Position numbers and translations under genes: made by a program | Origin: Martelella radicis | GTDB lineage: Bacteria; Pseudomonadota; Alphaproteobacteria; Rhizobiales; Rhizobiaceae | NCBI RefSeq assembly: GCF_014196625.1 | Contig: NZ_JACIDZ010000008.1 | Location: 1 to 64,000 of the forward strand | Reading direction: 5' to 3' | Length of the DNA stretch: 64,000 nt | In this document: piece after piece, positions 43,038 to 50,904 of the stretch | Layout of the letters: every line of letters begins with the position of its first letter | Position numbering within the stretch: the first letter of the stretch is position 1 | Notes under the pieces: generated by a model | The model's database searches: none | What the model was told of the DNA's origin: nothing | The model's input: only the letters and a program-made list of their open reading frames with translations

Positions 43038-43810
43038 GCATCCCCTTGGCATACGATAAGACCGATATCTCGCGGCTGAACGACAGCGACATGGAAGCGG
43101 CACTGGCCAGGACGCCGGTGCTTCTTCTGCCCATCGGCGCTGTGGAAAGCCATGGCGACCACCTGCCGGCGGGGACCGACAACATTCTGGCAGTCCGTCT
43201 TGCCGAGGAACTGGTGAAGACCATCGACGGGGAAACGCCGGTGCTGAGGCTTCCGGTGCTGCCCTTCGGCCAGGTCTGGTCGCTGGCAGAAGCGCCGTGC
43301 TCCTTCGGGGTTTCCAACGAGACCGTCAGCAACACGATCGTCGAGATTGCCCAAAGCGCCGCGCAGAAGGGCATCCGCACGGTCGTGGTGGTCAATGCGC
43401 ATCTCGGCAATGCCGTCGCCATCCGCGATGCGCAGCGCCGTCTGCGTGAAGACGGCATCACGCTCGCTAATTTCTTCTATCCCGGCGCCGGTCCCGTGAT
43501 TGAGGACGTGCGCGAGAAGAAGGAGGCGCATGCGTCCTACATGCATGCCTGCGAGATCGAGACATCCTATGTGCTGCATCTGGCGCCCGATGCCGTCGAT
43601 ATGGACAAGGCCATTGAAAACTATCCGGAATTTCCGGAGGATTTTTCGACAGTCGCCTATCGCTGGACCGATTTCTCCAAGAGCCCGGTTCTCGGCGATG
43701 CACGCGCGGCAACGGCCGAAAAGGGCGAAAAAATCCTCAAGGTTGTGCTCGCCAATATGGCAAAGCAGATAGCCGTCCTTTATGCTAGGCAGTTCAACGG
43801 CAATTCCTGA
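43034..43810 (+). CDS. Creatininase-family amidohydrolase/lactonase
   Basis: 258 residues if the GTG at 43034, overlapping the upstream TGA, is used; a TTG at 43046 is an alternative. Metal-binding motifs are LPIGAVESHGDHLPAGTD (Glu, His, Asp ligands), VNAHLGNA and HACEIETSYVL (Glu). Family members hydrolyse cyclic amides (creatinine), formamides (ArfB/MftE-like) and, in inositol-type pathways, cyclic ketones (IolN). In a sugar island with a phosphotriesterase-like hydrolase and a kinase, ring opening of a keto-sugar, lactone or diketo intermediate is more likely than creatinine use. Confidence 0.86.
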   Translation: MSIPLAYDKTDISRLNDSDMEAALARTPVLLLPIGAVESHGDHLPAGTDNILAVRLAEELVKTIDGETPVLRLPVLPFGQVWSLAEAPCSFGVSNETVSNTIVEIAQSAAQKGIRTVVVVNAHLGNAVAIRDAQRRLREDGITLANFFYPGAGPVIEDVREKKEAHASYMHACEIETSYVLHLAPDAVDMDKAIENYPEFPEDFSTVAYRWTDFSKSPVLGDARAATAEKGEKILKVVLANMAKQIAVLYARQFNGNS

Positions 43811-43831
43811 GAACGCCGGATTTCTCCGGAA

Positions 43832-44695
43832 TTGCGTCAAAGCATAAATTACGAGCTTTTTCAGGAGCCGCTCTTGCGTGCAGATGCCCCCGTGGCGAAA
43901 GACCATCGCCCGGTCTACATCCAGATTGCCGAGACGCTGAGAGCCCGGATCGTTTCGGGCTATTACGAGGACAAGATCGACGGCGAACTGAAGCTGGCCG
44001 CGCAGTGGCAGGTCAGCCGCCGGACGATCCAGCAGGCGCTGGAAATTCTGGTGCGCGAGGGTCTGCTCGTGCGCCAGCACGGCATGGGCACCTTCATCAA
44101 CCGCAAGGGCGTCGAGAAGCGCTACCACGCCATCGCCTCGATCACCGAAAGCCTGGTCGGGCAGGGGCTGAAACCGGATTATTCGGTTCTGGAAAGCGGC
44201 AAGGTGGCGGCGGGCGAGCAGGAGCGGCGCTTTTTCAGGCTTGGCGACAATGCCATGGTCTACCGCCACAAGCGGCTGGCGGTCGCCGGCGGCAAGCCGC
44301 TCGCGATCGTTTCCACCAGTCTCAACCTCGATGTTCTGGAGGGGCTGGAGCTCTCCGCGCTTTCCGGTTCGCTCTACAAGGTGCTGCGTGAAAGGTTCGG
44401 CCGCACGGTCGTTGTCGCCGATGACAAATACATGCCGGTCGCAGCCGATGCCGAAATCGCCGCGCTTCTGCAAATCCCGGAAGGCGCGCCGGTGTTTCTC
44501 GCCGTGAGGGAAGGGCGCGACCAGACCGGCGGGCCGCTCGAGGTCTCGCGCATCGTCATGCTGCCCGTGCCGCTCGATATCTCCATCCGCAATGTCGGCT
44601 TTCCCGCCGCCGAGCCGGACAATCGCAGTCCGGCTGCGAGGGAGTGGACCTATACGGTCGGCTTCGGCGATTTTCGTCGGGACGGCGAGAAATAG
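43832..44695 (+). CDS. GntR-family regulator, HutC/UTRA type
   Basis: 287 residues, TTG at 43832; a TTG at about 43874 is also possible. The winged helix (VYIQIAETLRARIVSGYYED ... VSRRTIQQALEILVREGLLV, then GMGTFI) is followed by a UTRA ligand domain ending DISIRNVGF. Last gene of the plus-strand operon. The three palindromes at 36236, 37519 and 46219, all containing a TGACTACAT or ATGTAGTCA core, are the expected binding sites, which would make it a local repressor of island D including the divergent kinase. Confidence 0.92.
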   Translation: MRQSINYELFQEPLLRADAPVAKDHRPVYIQIAETLRARIVSGYYEDKIDGELKLAAQWQVSRRTIQQALEILVREGLLVRQHGMGTFINRKGVEKRYHAIASITESLVGQGLKPDYSVLESGKVAAGEQERRFFRLGDNAMVYRHKRLAVAGGKPLAIVSTSLNLDVLEGLELSALSGSLYKVLRERFGRTVVVADDKYMPVAADAEIAALLQIPEGAPVFLAVREGRDQTGGPLEVSRIVMLPVPLDISIRNVGFPAAEPDNRSPAAREWTYTVGFGDFRRDGEK

Positions 44696-44704
44696 GCTTT
44701 CGGG

Positions 44705-46207
44705 CTAATCGGCGACGGCTTTCAGTACGCCGAGCGCGGCCTCGCTGCCGGCCTTGAAACGCGCAAATCCCGCTTCATAGGCCTTTCTGCTTTCCGCTGA
44801 CGGTTCGAAACGCGCCTTCAGCGCGAATGTCGCCGCGCAGGCTTCATCAAGGGAGGCGTAGTCGCCGATGGCGACGGCGGCGCAGAGCGCTGCCCCCTTG
44901 GCACCGAACTGCGTGCCCTCCGGCACTTCGACGGGCGCACCGGTGACATCGGCAATCATCTGCGACCAGAACGGGCTGCGCGCGCCGCCGCCAACAAGCC
45001 GGATGGAGGATTTCACGCCGCCGATCGCTTCGAAACAGTCGCGGATCGCATAGGCCAGTCCCTCATAGACGGCGCGCACCATGTCGGCCCGACGATGGTG
45101 CGGGGCAAGGCCGTTGAAGCCGGCGCGGGCCTTCGGCTCGATGCGCGGCGCAATCACGCCGGAGGCCGAGAGATAGGGAACGAAGGAAACGCCGTTCGCG
45201 CCCGCCGGGCTCTGTTCGGCAAGCGCGCCCAGCGCCTCATAGGGCGCGTCGCCGGCGGCGAGATCGGGGCAGAGCGTTTCAAGCGCCCAATCGAGCACGG
45301 TGGTGCCGGCCACATTGACCATCGACTTCATCCACCGTTCGCCCGGAACGATGAACAGCAGCCCGAGGTCGCGCGGTTCATAGACGGCGCGGTCGAAGAT
45401 CACGCCGTTGAGGCAGGTCGTGCCGAGCACGGTGACGGCCTGACCCGGCTCGTGGGCGCCGGCGCCGAGCACGCAGGCGCTGGTGTCGCCTGTGCCGATG
45501 GCAACGGGCGTGCCAGCCTTCAGGCCGGTTGCCCTGGCCGCAGCCTCGGTGACCGCGCCAGCCAGCGTTTCCCCACGGGCGACCGGCGAAAGCAGATGGA
45601 CATGATCCTCGATGCCGAGAAGGGCGGCCTGTCCGGGATGAAAATCGCGCGTCGTCGCCGAGCCCGGGGCCATGGCGGCTTCCGATTCATCGGTGGCGAC
45701 CGCGCCGGTCAGCCGGTAGCGGATGAAATCCTTGGCCGTCAGGATATGGCGGGCCCTTGCCAGCACGTCCGGCTCGTTTTCTGCGAGCCAGGCCATCACC
45801 GGCAACGTGCAGCCGAGCTGCATCACCGAGCCGGAATGGGCGAAGACGGCGGAGATCAGGTCCGGATTTTCGGCCTGAAGCCTGTCGACGAGATCCTGCG
45901 CGCGCGCGTCGTTCCAGAGGATCGGCGGACGCAGAAGCCGGTCGTTTTCATCCAGCGCCCAGACGCCGACCATGACGCCGGTAATGCCGATGCCCCTGAT
46001 CGCGGCAGGGTCGAAGCCTGTCTGTCGAAGAAGGCCGCGGATCACCCGCGTCGCGGTCTCCCAGGTCGCCTCGCCGTCAAGCTCCGACCAACCGATGGGT
46101 GCCTCGAGCAGAGACATGCGTTCGCTTGCCTCGGCCTGCTGATGTCCGTCCCGGTCAAGGAGCGCTGCCTTGATGACCGAGGTGCCGATGTCAATTCCAA
46201 GATACAT
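44705..46207 (-). CDS. FGGY-family carbohydrate kinase (xylulokinase-like)
   Basis: 500 residues from the ATG at 46207 (MYLGIDIGTSVIKAALLD); a TTG three codons upstream lacks a ribosome site. Phosphate-1 loop GIDIGTS, substrate region GWSELDGEATW and WNDARAQ, the GTGDTSACVLGAG loop and the FGGY C-terminal signature region RLVGGGARSPFWSQMIADV are all present. Kinases of this branch phosphorylate xylulose, ribulose or related ketoses and sugar acids. Convergent to the UTRA regulator with 9 bases between stops, and preceded by its own strong operator. Confidence 0.9.
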   Translation of the reverse strand: MYLGIDIGTSVIKAALLDRDGHQQAEASERMSLLEAPIGWSELDGEATWETATRVIRGLLRQTGFDPAAIRGIGITGVMVGVWALDENDRLLRPPILWNDARAQDLVDRLQAENPDLISAVFAHSGSVMQLGCTLPVMAWLAENEPDVLARARHILTAKDFIRYRLTGAVATDESEAAMAPGSATTRDFHPGQAALLGIEDHVHLLSPVARGETLAGAVTEAAARATGLKAGTPVAIGTGDTSACVLGAGAHEPGQAVTVLGTTCLNGVIFDRAVYEPRDLGLLFIVPGERWMKSMVNVAGTTVLDWALETLCPDLAAGDAPYEALGALAEQSPAGANGVSFVPYLSASGVIAPRIEPKARAGFNGLAPHHRRADMVRAVYEGLAYAIRDCFEAIGGVKSSIRLVGGGARSPFWSQMIADVTGAPVEVPEGTQFGAKGAALCAAVAIGDYASLDEACAATFALKARFEPSAESRKAYEAGFARFKAGSEAALGVLKAVAD

Positions 46208-46218
46208 GCGAGCCAATA

Positions 46219-46246
46219 TGACTTGTCTATATATGTAGTCAAGTCA
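46219..46246. promoter_or_regulatory. GntR/UTRA operator 3 (before FGGY kinase)
   Basis: A 28-bp near-perfect palindrome: TGACTTG (46219-46225) and CAAGTCA (46240-46246) are exact, and 12 of the 14 paired positions match overall. The inside reads TCTATATATGTAGT. It lies 12 bases upstream of the kinase ATG, overlapping the probable promoter, and is the strongest of the three island D sites. Confidence 0.8.
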
Positions 46247-46270
46247 AAACTCGTTTCTTGAGGCAGGCTT

Positions 46271-47935
46271 TCAGCCCGGGGCGCCGGGCGTGAGGAAGAC
46301 CTCGTAGAGCCAGTCGCTCATGATCCTGAGCTTGTCCTCGGCTGCGGTGCAGTGGCTCTGGGCGCGCAGATAATCATGGACGAGGCCTTCGCCTTCGTCG
46401 ACGGTCACGCTGACGCCCCCCCTTTGCAGCGCTTCGGCGTATTGCGCTGCGCTATCGCGCATCGGGTCGTTGGCGGCAAGCGCGAGGAAGGTCGGCGGCA
46501 GGCCTTCGTGTCGCTCCGCCCGAAGCGGCGCGGCCATTGGATCGGATGAAAGCAGGGCCGTATCGGGACAATAATGCCGGGCTGCCGTTTCCACGTCTTC
46601 AAGGCGCAGCAGCGGCCCGTCGGCGTTCTGCCGGCAGGAGGGCCGCGTGAGATCGAAATCGAGGATCGGATAGATCAGCAGCGCGGCGCGCAGCGGCAAT
46701 TTTGCATCCCGACAGGCGGTCGCGGCGGCAGCCGCGAGGTTCCCGCCGGTCCCGTCGCCGCCGACCGCGATGCGCGCCGCGTCGATGCCAAGGCGCTCGG
46801 CCTGTTCGCGCGCCCAGGCGATGACGGCGAGCGCTTGCTTCAGCGCTACCGGATACGGGTTTTCGGGCGCGAGCGCATAGTCCACCGAGATCACCGTCTG
46901 TCTGGTCCATGAGGCGAGGCGCGCGGTCGTGTCCCAGTGGCTTTCGGGGCTGCCGCGCCAGAAACCGCCGCCATGGAGATAGACGAGCGCCGGCTGTGGA
47001 CCGCTGCCCTGGTGTCTGAAGATGCGGACGCGGACGGGGCCGCCATCGCTGTCGATCCAGTCTTCCCGGTCCGTTTCGATATTGGGCGGCGTCGGCAGCC
47101 GGAGATTGCGGGCGATCGAATTGTAGAGCACGCGCCTTGCCTCGAGCGTCGTTGCCTCCGGCAGGCTGTTTTTCTGCGCCTCGAGCACTTCGAGGAAACG
47201 GTAGATGCCGGGATCGATCATGCGCGGCTTCGTCTGCGGCGGCTTTTCGACATCCTCCGGCGAAAGCCCCGGCTTCATCACGAAGCGCAGCACCATGTCG
47301 CCGGTATGCCGCCTCAGCATTTCCTGGCCCTTGGGCTCGAACAGGTCGGGGCCGAAAATGTTGGAGAAGGTCGCGCGGTTGGAGACGTTGAAGACGGCCA
47401 GCGCGGAAATGTGCCAGTGCAGTTCGAGCGCCGTCAGGCCGGGCCGGAACAGGCCATCATCGCAGCCGCGCCTGTAGATCTCCTCCAGAAGCCGGATCGC
47501 CGAGCTGTTCTGTCCCGAGATCATCTCCGACTTCGACATGTGACGGCCTTCGTGAATGTTCTCGACCATTACCAGCCGCACGAAATCGCGCTCGCGGCTG
47601 TGGTGGTCGAAAGTGAACTCCGTCAACTGCCGCAGGGCTTCGACGGGATGAAGGCGGCCGAGGTCGAGCGCGTCCTCGGCGCGTCGCATGCGTGCATAGG
47701 CGTCCTCCAGAACCGCGCGGTAGAGGCCTTCCTTGTCGCCGAAATAATAATAGATCATCCGTTTCGAGGTTCGGGTCCGGGCGGCGATCTCATCCATCTT
47801 GGCGCCGGACAGGCCGTGAGCGACGAAGACGGCGCGGGCTGTCTGAAGGATGTTCTCGCGCACGGCTTCGGGATTCTGCTTCCAGCTTCGCCGTGACGTC
47901 ATGTCCGGTTGTTCATTGATCTGGCCCTTTGCCAA
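46271..47935 (-). CDS. TetR regulator fused to a serine-less alpha/beta-hydrolase (HSL-type) domain
   Basis: 554 residues, TTG start at 47935, chosen for the strong GGGGAGGAG site 8 bases before it. Residues about 22-70 are a TetR helix-turn-helix (ILQTARAVFVAHGLSGAKMD ... TSKRMIYYYFGDKEGLYRAV), and 71-225 the helical TetR C-domain. Residues about 240-550 are a hormone-sensitive-lipase-type alpha/beta hydrolase with the oxyanion motif HGGG (321-324), the catalytic Asp region ANDPMRD (489-494) and His520 (VHDY). The nucleophile elbow GDSAG reads GDGTG (394-397... Asp394, Gly395), so the catalytic Ser is Gly and the codon is GGG. The domain should bind but not cleave an ester-like ligand. It faces the quinate operon at 48097. 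Confidence 0.9.
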   Translation of the reverse strand: MAKGQINEQPDMTSRRSWKQNPEAVRENILQTARAVFVAHGLSGAKMDEIAARTRTSKRMIYYYFGDKEGLYRAVLEDAYARMRRAEDALDLGRLHPVEALRQLTEFTFDHHSRERDFVRLVMVENIHEGRHMSKSEMISGQNSSAIRLLEEIYRRGCDDGLFRPGLTALELHWHISALAVFNVSNRATFSNIFGPDLFEPKGQEMLRRHTGDMVLRFVMKPGLSPEDVEKPPQTKPRMIDPGIYRFLEVLEAQKNSLPEATTLEARRVLYNSIARNLRLPTPPNIETDREDWIDSDGGPVRVRIFRHQGSGPQPALVYLHGGGFWRGSPESHWDTTARLASWTRQTVISVDYALAPENPYPVALKQALAVIAWAREQAERLGIDAARIAVGGDGTGGNLAAAAATACRDAKLPLRAALLIYPILDFDLTRPSCRQNADGPLLRLEDVETAARHYCPDTALLSSDPMAAPLRAERHEGLPPTFLALAANDPMRDSAAQYAEALQRGGVSVTVDEGEGLVHDYLRAQSHCTAAEDKLRIMSDWLYEVFLTPGAPG

Positions 47936-48012
47936 TTTCTCTCCTCCCCTCGATCCTTCCCTTGCGGGTCTACTGCAAAGCAGGCGATTGCGCGACCCTC
48001 AAAAAACAAAAC

Positions 48013-48057
48013 TAACCGATCCGAACATTGCCTTGACATAATTAACCGAGTTGAACA
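48013..48057 (+). promoter_or_regulatory. Candidate TetR operator repeats and promoter of the quinate operon
   Basis: Two direct copies, TAACCGATCCGAACA (48013-48027) and TAACCGAGTTGAACA (48043-48057), are exactly 30 bases apart, about three helical turns. TTGACA (48033-48038) lies between them as a good -35, and the second copy overlaps the following spacer and -10. The adjoining TetR-fusion gene is divergent, so these repeats probably control both directions. Confidence 0.6.
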
Positions 48058-48096
48058 AAATCAAAAACAGGAGATTGTTTGGGAGGACGCTTCTGC

Positions 48097-48975
48097 ATGG
48101 ATGTCACACGGGCACGCTCGCCACGCGCCGGTTCCGGTCATAGCTTCAGAGCCGGTCTTCTGGGCAAGGGCATTGGCGGCTCGCGCACGCCGGGCATGCA
48201 TATGGCCGCGGCCAGGGCGCTCGGAATTGACTATCGCTATGATTTCATCGACGCGCTCGAACGCGACCTGCCGGAGGATGCCGGCGCGATCCTCGATGTG
48301 CTTGAAGCCGAGAGTTATCGCGGCCTAAACGTCACCTATCCCTTCAAGCAGGCCGTTATTCCGCATCTCGACGCGCTTTCCGAAGAGGCGCAATTGGTCG
48401 GCGCGGTTAATACCATTGTTTTTGAAGGCGACCGCCGCATTGGACACAATACCGATTGCTGGGGCTTTGCCCGGAGCTTTCGCGAGGGTCTGGCGGAAAA
48501 TGTCGCGCGCGGTCGTGTGCTGCTTTTGGGCGCCGGCGGAGCTGGCGGGGCCGTGGCGCATGCACTGCTCGACGAAGGCATCGGCCGGCTGCTGATCCTC
48601 GATCCCGACGAGGCGCGCGCCGGCGCGCTTGTCGATAGCCTTGCGCATCATTTCAGCGCTGAAAGGGTCGAGGCCGCATCAGGCGTGGAGGTTGCCGCCA
48701 GTGTCGACGGGATCGTCAACGCCTCACCGGTTGGCATGGAGAAACTGCCGGGCTGCCCGCTTCCCGAACGGCTGATCTCGCCCGGCCACTGGGTCGCAGA
48801 CATCGTCTATTTTCCGCCCAGAACGGAGTTGATCGTCGCCGCCGAAGCGAAGGGATGCGCGGTGTTGCCGGGCACGGGCATGGCGCTCTGGCAGGCCGTT
48901 CGCGCATTCGAACTGTTCACCGGGGAAGAGCCCGATATCTCCGAAATGATGCCGGCCCTCATGGCGGCATCGTGA
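48097..48975 (+). CDS. Shikimate/quinate dehydrogenase (AroE family)
   Basis: 292 residues from the ATG at 48097, with GGGAGGA 10 bases before it. Substrate-binding loop GIGGSRTPGMH, catalytic Lys in NVTYPFKQ, Asp in HNTDCWGF, cofactor loop LLGAGGAGGAVAHAL. The SRTP variant and the operon with a dehydroshikimate dehydratase point to a catabolic quinate/shikimate dehydrogenase rather than the biosynthetic AroE. Starts the operon opposite the TetR fusion. Confidence 0.9.
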   Translation: MDVTRARSPRAGSGHSFRAGLLGKGIGGSRTPGMHMAAARALGIDYRYDFIDALERDLPEDAGAILDVLEAESYRGLNVTYPFKQAVIPHLDALSEEAQLVGAVNTIVFEGDRRIGHNTDCWGFARSFREGLAENVARGRVLLLGAGGAGGAVAHALLDEGIGRLLILDPDEARAGALVDSLAHHFSAERVEAASGVEVAASVDGIVNASPVGMEKLPGCPLPERLISPGHWVADIVYFPPRTELIVAAEAKGCAVLPGTGMALWQAVRAFELFTGEEPDISEMMPALMAAS

Positions 48976-48997
48976 GCGGGAAGGGAAGAGTGACGGG

Positions 48998-50890
48998 ATG
49001 AAGACCTCAATCGCCACCGTTTGCATTGCCGGGGACCTGCAGGAAAAACTGGGGGCGATCGCCGCGGCCGGCTTTGACGGCATCGAAATCTTCGAACAGG
49101 ATTTCATCGCCTTCGACGCTTCGCCGCGCGATGTGGGGCAGATGGTTCGCGATCACGGGCTGGACATCACGTTGTTCCAGCCGTTCCGCGATTTCGAGGG
49201 GTTGCCTGAGCCGCTGCGGACACGCGCCTTCGACCGCATGGAGCGCAAGTTCGACCTGATGCAGGAACTGGGCACCGATCTGGTGCTGGTCTGTTCGTCA
49301 ACCCATCCCGAAGCGCTCGGCGGCATTGACCGCATGGCCGGCGACTTCGCCGCACTTGGAGAGCGGGCGGCGAAACGCGGGCTGCGCGTCGGCTTCGAGG
49401 CGCTGGCATGGGGCCGGCATGTTTTCGATCATCGCGATGCCTGGGAGGTCGTCCGCCGCGCGGATCATCCCAATATCGGGCTCATCCTCGACAGTTTCCA
49501 TACGCTTGGGCGTGGAATCGACCCCGATTCGATCCGCCGTATCCCCGGTGACCGTATCTTCTTCGTCCAGCTTGCCGATGCACCGATCATCGAGATGGAC
49601 CTGCTCTACTGGTCGCGGCATTTCCGCAACATGCCGGGCGAGGGGGACCTCGACGTCGTTTCCTTCATGCGCGCGGTCGCGGCGACAGGTTATAGCGGGC
49701 CGCTTAGCCTTGAAGTGTTCAACGATCAGTTCCGCGGCGGCAGCCCGGGCGCGATCGCGCGCGACGGGCATCGCTCGCTCGTCTACCTCATGGATCAGGT
49801 CCGCCGGCTGGAACCGGCCAATGCCTTCGGCCTTTCGGACATGCCGCCGCGCATTTCTACGCGCGGCGTGTCCTTTGTCGAATTCGCGGCTGATGAGACG
49901 GAAGCGGCCGACGTGGCCGGCATTCTGTCGACGCTCGGCTTCAGGCGGGCGGGCCGGCACATCGCCAAGCAGGTCGAGGTCTGGCGGCAGGGCGATATCC
50001 GTGTGGTCATCAATACCGAGCGCGAAGGCTTTGCCCACAGCGCCCATATCGTGCACGGCCTCAATATCTGCGATATCGGGCTTACGGTGGAAAGCGCGAA
50101 GGATACGGTCACGCGGGCCGAGGCGCTTGGCATCGTGCCCTTCCGCCAGCCGGTCGGCGCGGGCGAACTCGATATTCCGGCCATTCGCGGCGTTGGCGCC
50201 GGGCTGATGCATTTCATTGATGACAGCAGCGGCCTCGCGGATGTCTGGGATACGGAATTCCGCCCGGTGGACGATGAGACGCCGGCGCGCGCTGCGGGGC
50301 TCAAGCGCATCGACCACATCGCCCAGACGATGAATTATGAAGAGATGCTGACATGGTCGCTGTTCTACCTGTCGCTGTTTGAAACCGAGAAATCGCCGAC
50401 CGTCGATGTCGTGGATCCCGGCGGACTGGTGCGCAGCCAGGCCATCCAGTCGCCGGACGGCGCGCTGCGCGTCACCCTCAACGGCGCGGAAACGCACCGC
50501 ACCTTTGCTGGTCGCTTCGTTGCCGACAGTTTCGGCTCGTCGGTGCAGCATGTCGCCTTTGAGACCGGTGATATCTTCGCCACGGCCGAGGCGCTTGCGG
50601 CAAACGGCTTTGCGGTCTTGCCAATGCCGGACAACTACTATGACGACCTTGTTGCGCGACTTGCGGTCGCGCCGGAGATGGTCGAGCGCCTACGGGGCCA
50701 CAACATTCTCTATGACGAAGACAAGAACGGAGCCTATTTCCAGCTTTACAGCCGGCCGTTCGGCGACGGCATCTTCTTCGAGATCGTGGAGAGACGCGGT
50801 GCCTATTCGGGCTATGGCGCGGTCAACGCGCCCTTCCGCACCGCCGCGCAGCGCAGGCTGATGCGGCCGGCATCGGTGCCGCGGCGATGA
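48998..50890 (+). CDS. quiC: 3-dehydroshikimate dehydratase, two-domain (QuiC1 type)
   Basis: 630 residues. The N-terminal sugar-phosphate-isomerase/AP-endonuclease-type barrel (1-270) carries the four metal ligands Glu134 (GFEALAW), Asp165 (LILDSFH), Gln191 (FVQLAD) and Glu239 (SLEVFND), the set described for Pseudomonas QuiC1 as I recall it. The C-terminal half (290-620) is a 4-hydroxyphenylpyruvate-dioxygenase-like VOC domain with metal ligands His in IDHIAQ, His in VQHVAF and Glu in FFEIVERR. The enzyme dehydrates 3-dehydroshikimate to protocatechuate. The role of the second domain is not settled; its ligands are intact here. Protocatechuate degradation genes are not in this window. Confidence 0.92.
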   Translation: MKTSIATVCIAGDLQEKLGAIAAAGFDGIEIFEQDFIAFDASPRDVGQMVRDHGLDITLFQPFRDFEGLPEPLRTRAFDRMERKFDLMQELGTDLVLVCSSTHPEALGGIDRMAGDFAALGERAAKRGLRVGFEALAWGRHVFDHRDAWEVVRRADHPNIGLILDSFHTLGRGIDPDSIRRIPGDRIFFVQLADAPIIEMDLLYWSRHFRNMPGEGDLDVVSFMRAVAATGYSGPLSLEVFNDQFRGGSPGAIARDGHRSLVYLMDQVRRLEPANAFGLSDMPPRISTRGVSFVEFAADETEAADVAGILSTLGFRRAGRHIAKQVEVWRQGDIRVVINTEREGFAHSAHIVHGLNICDIGLTVESAKDTVTRAEALGIVPFRQPVGAGELDIPAIRGVGAGLMHFIDDSSGLADVWDTEFRPVDDETPARAAGLKRIDHIAQTMNYEEMLTWSLFYLSLFETEKSPTVDVVDPGGLVRSQAIQSPDGALRVTLNGAETHRTFAGRFVADSFGSSVQHVAFETGDIFATAEALAANGFAVLPMPDNYYDDLVARLAVAPEMVERLRGHNILYDEDKNGAYFQLYSRPFGDGIFFEIVERRGAYSGYGAVNAPFRTAAQRRLMRPASVPRR

Positions 50891-50904
50891 CGGGGAGGCG
50901 GCTG

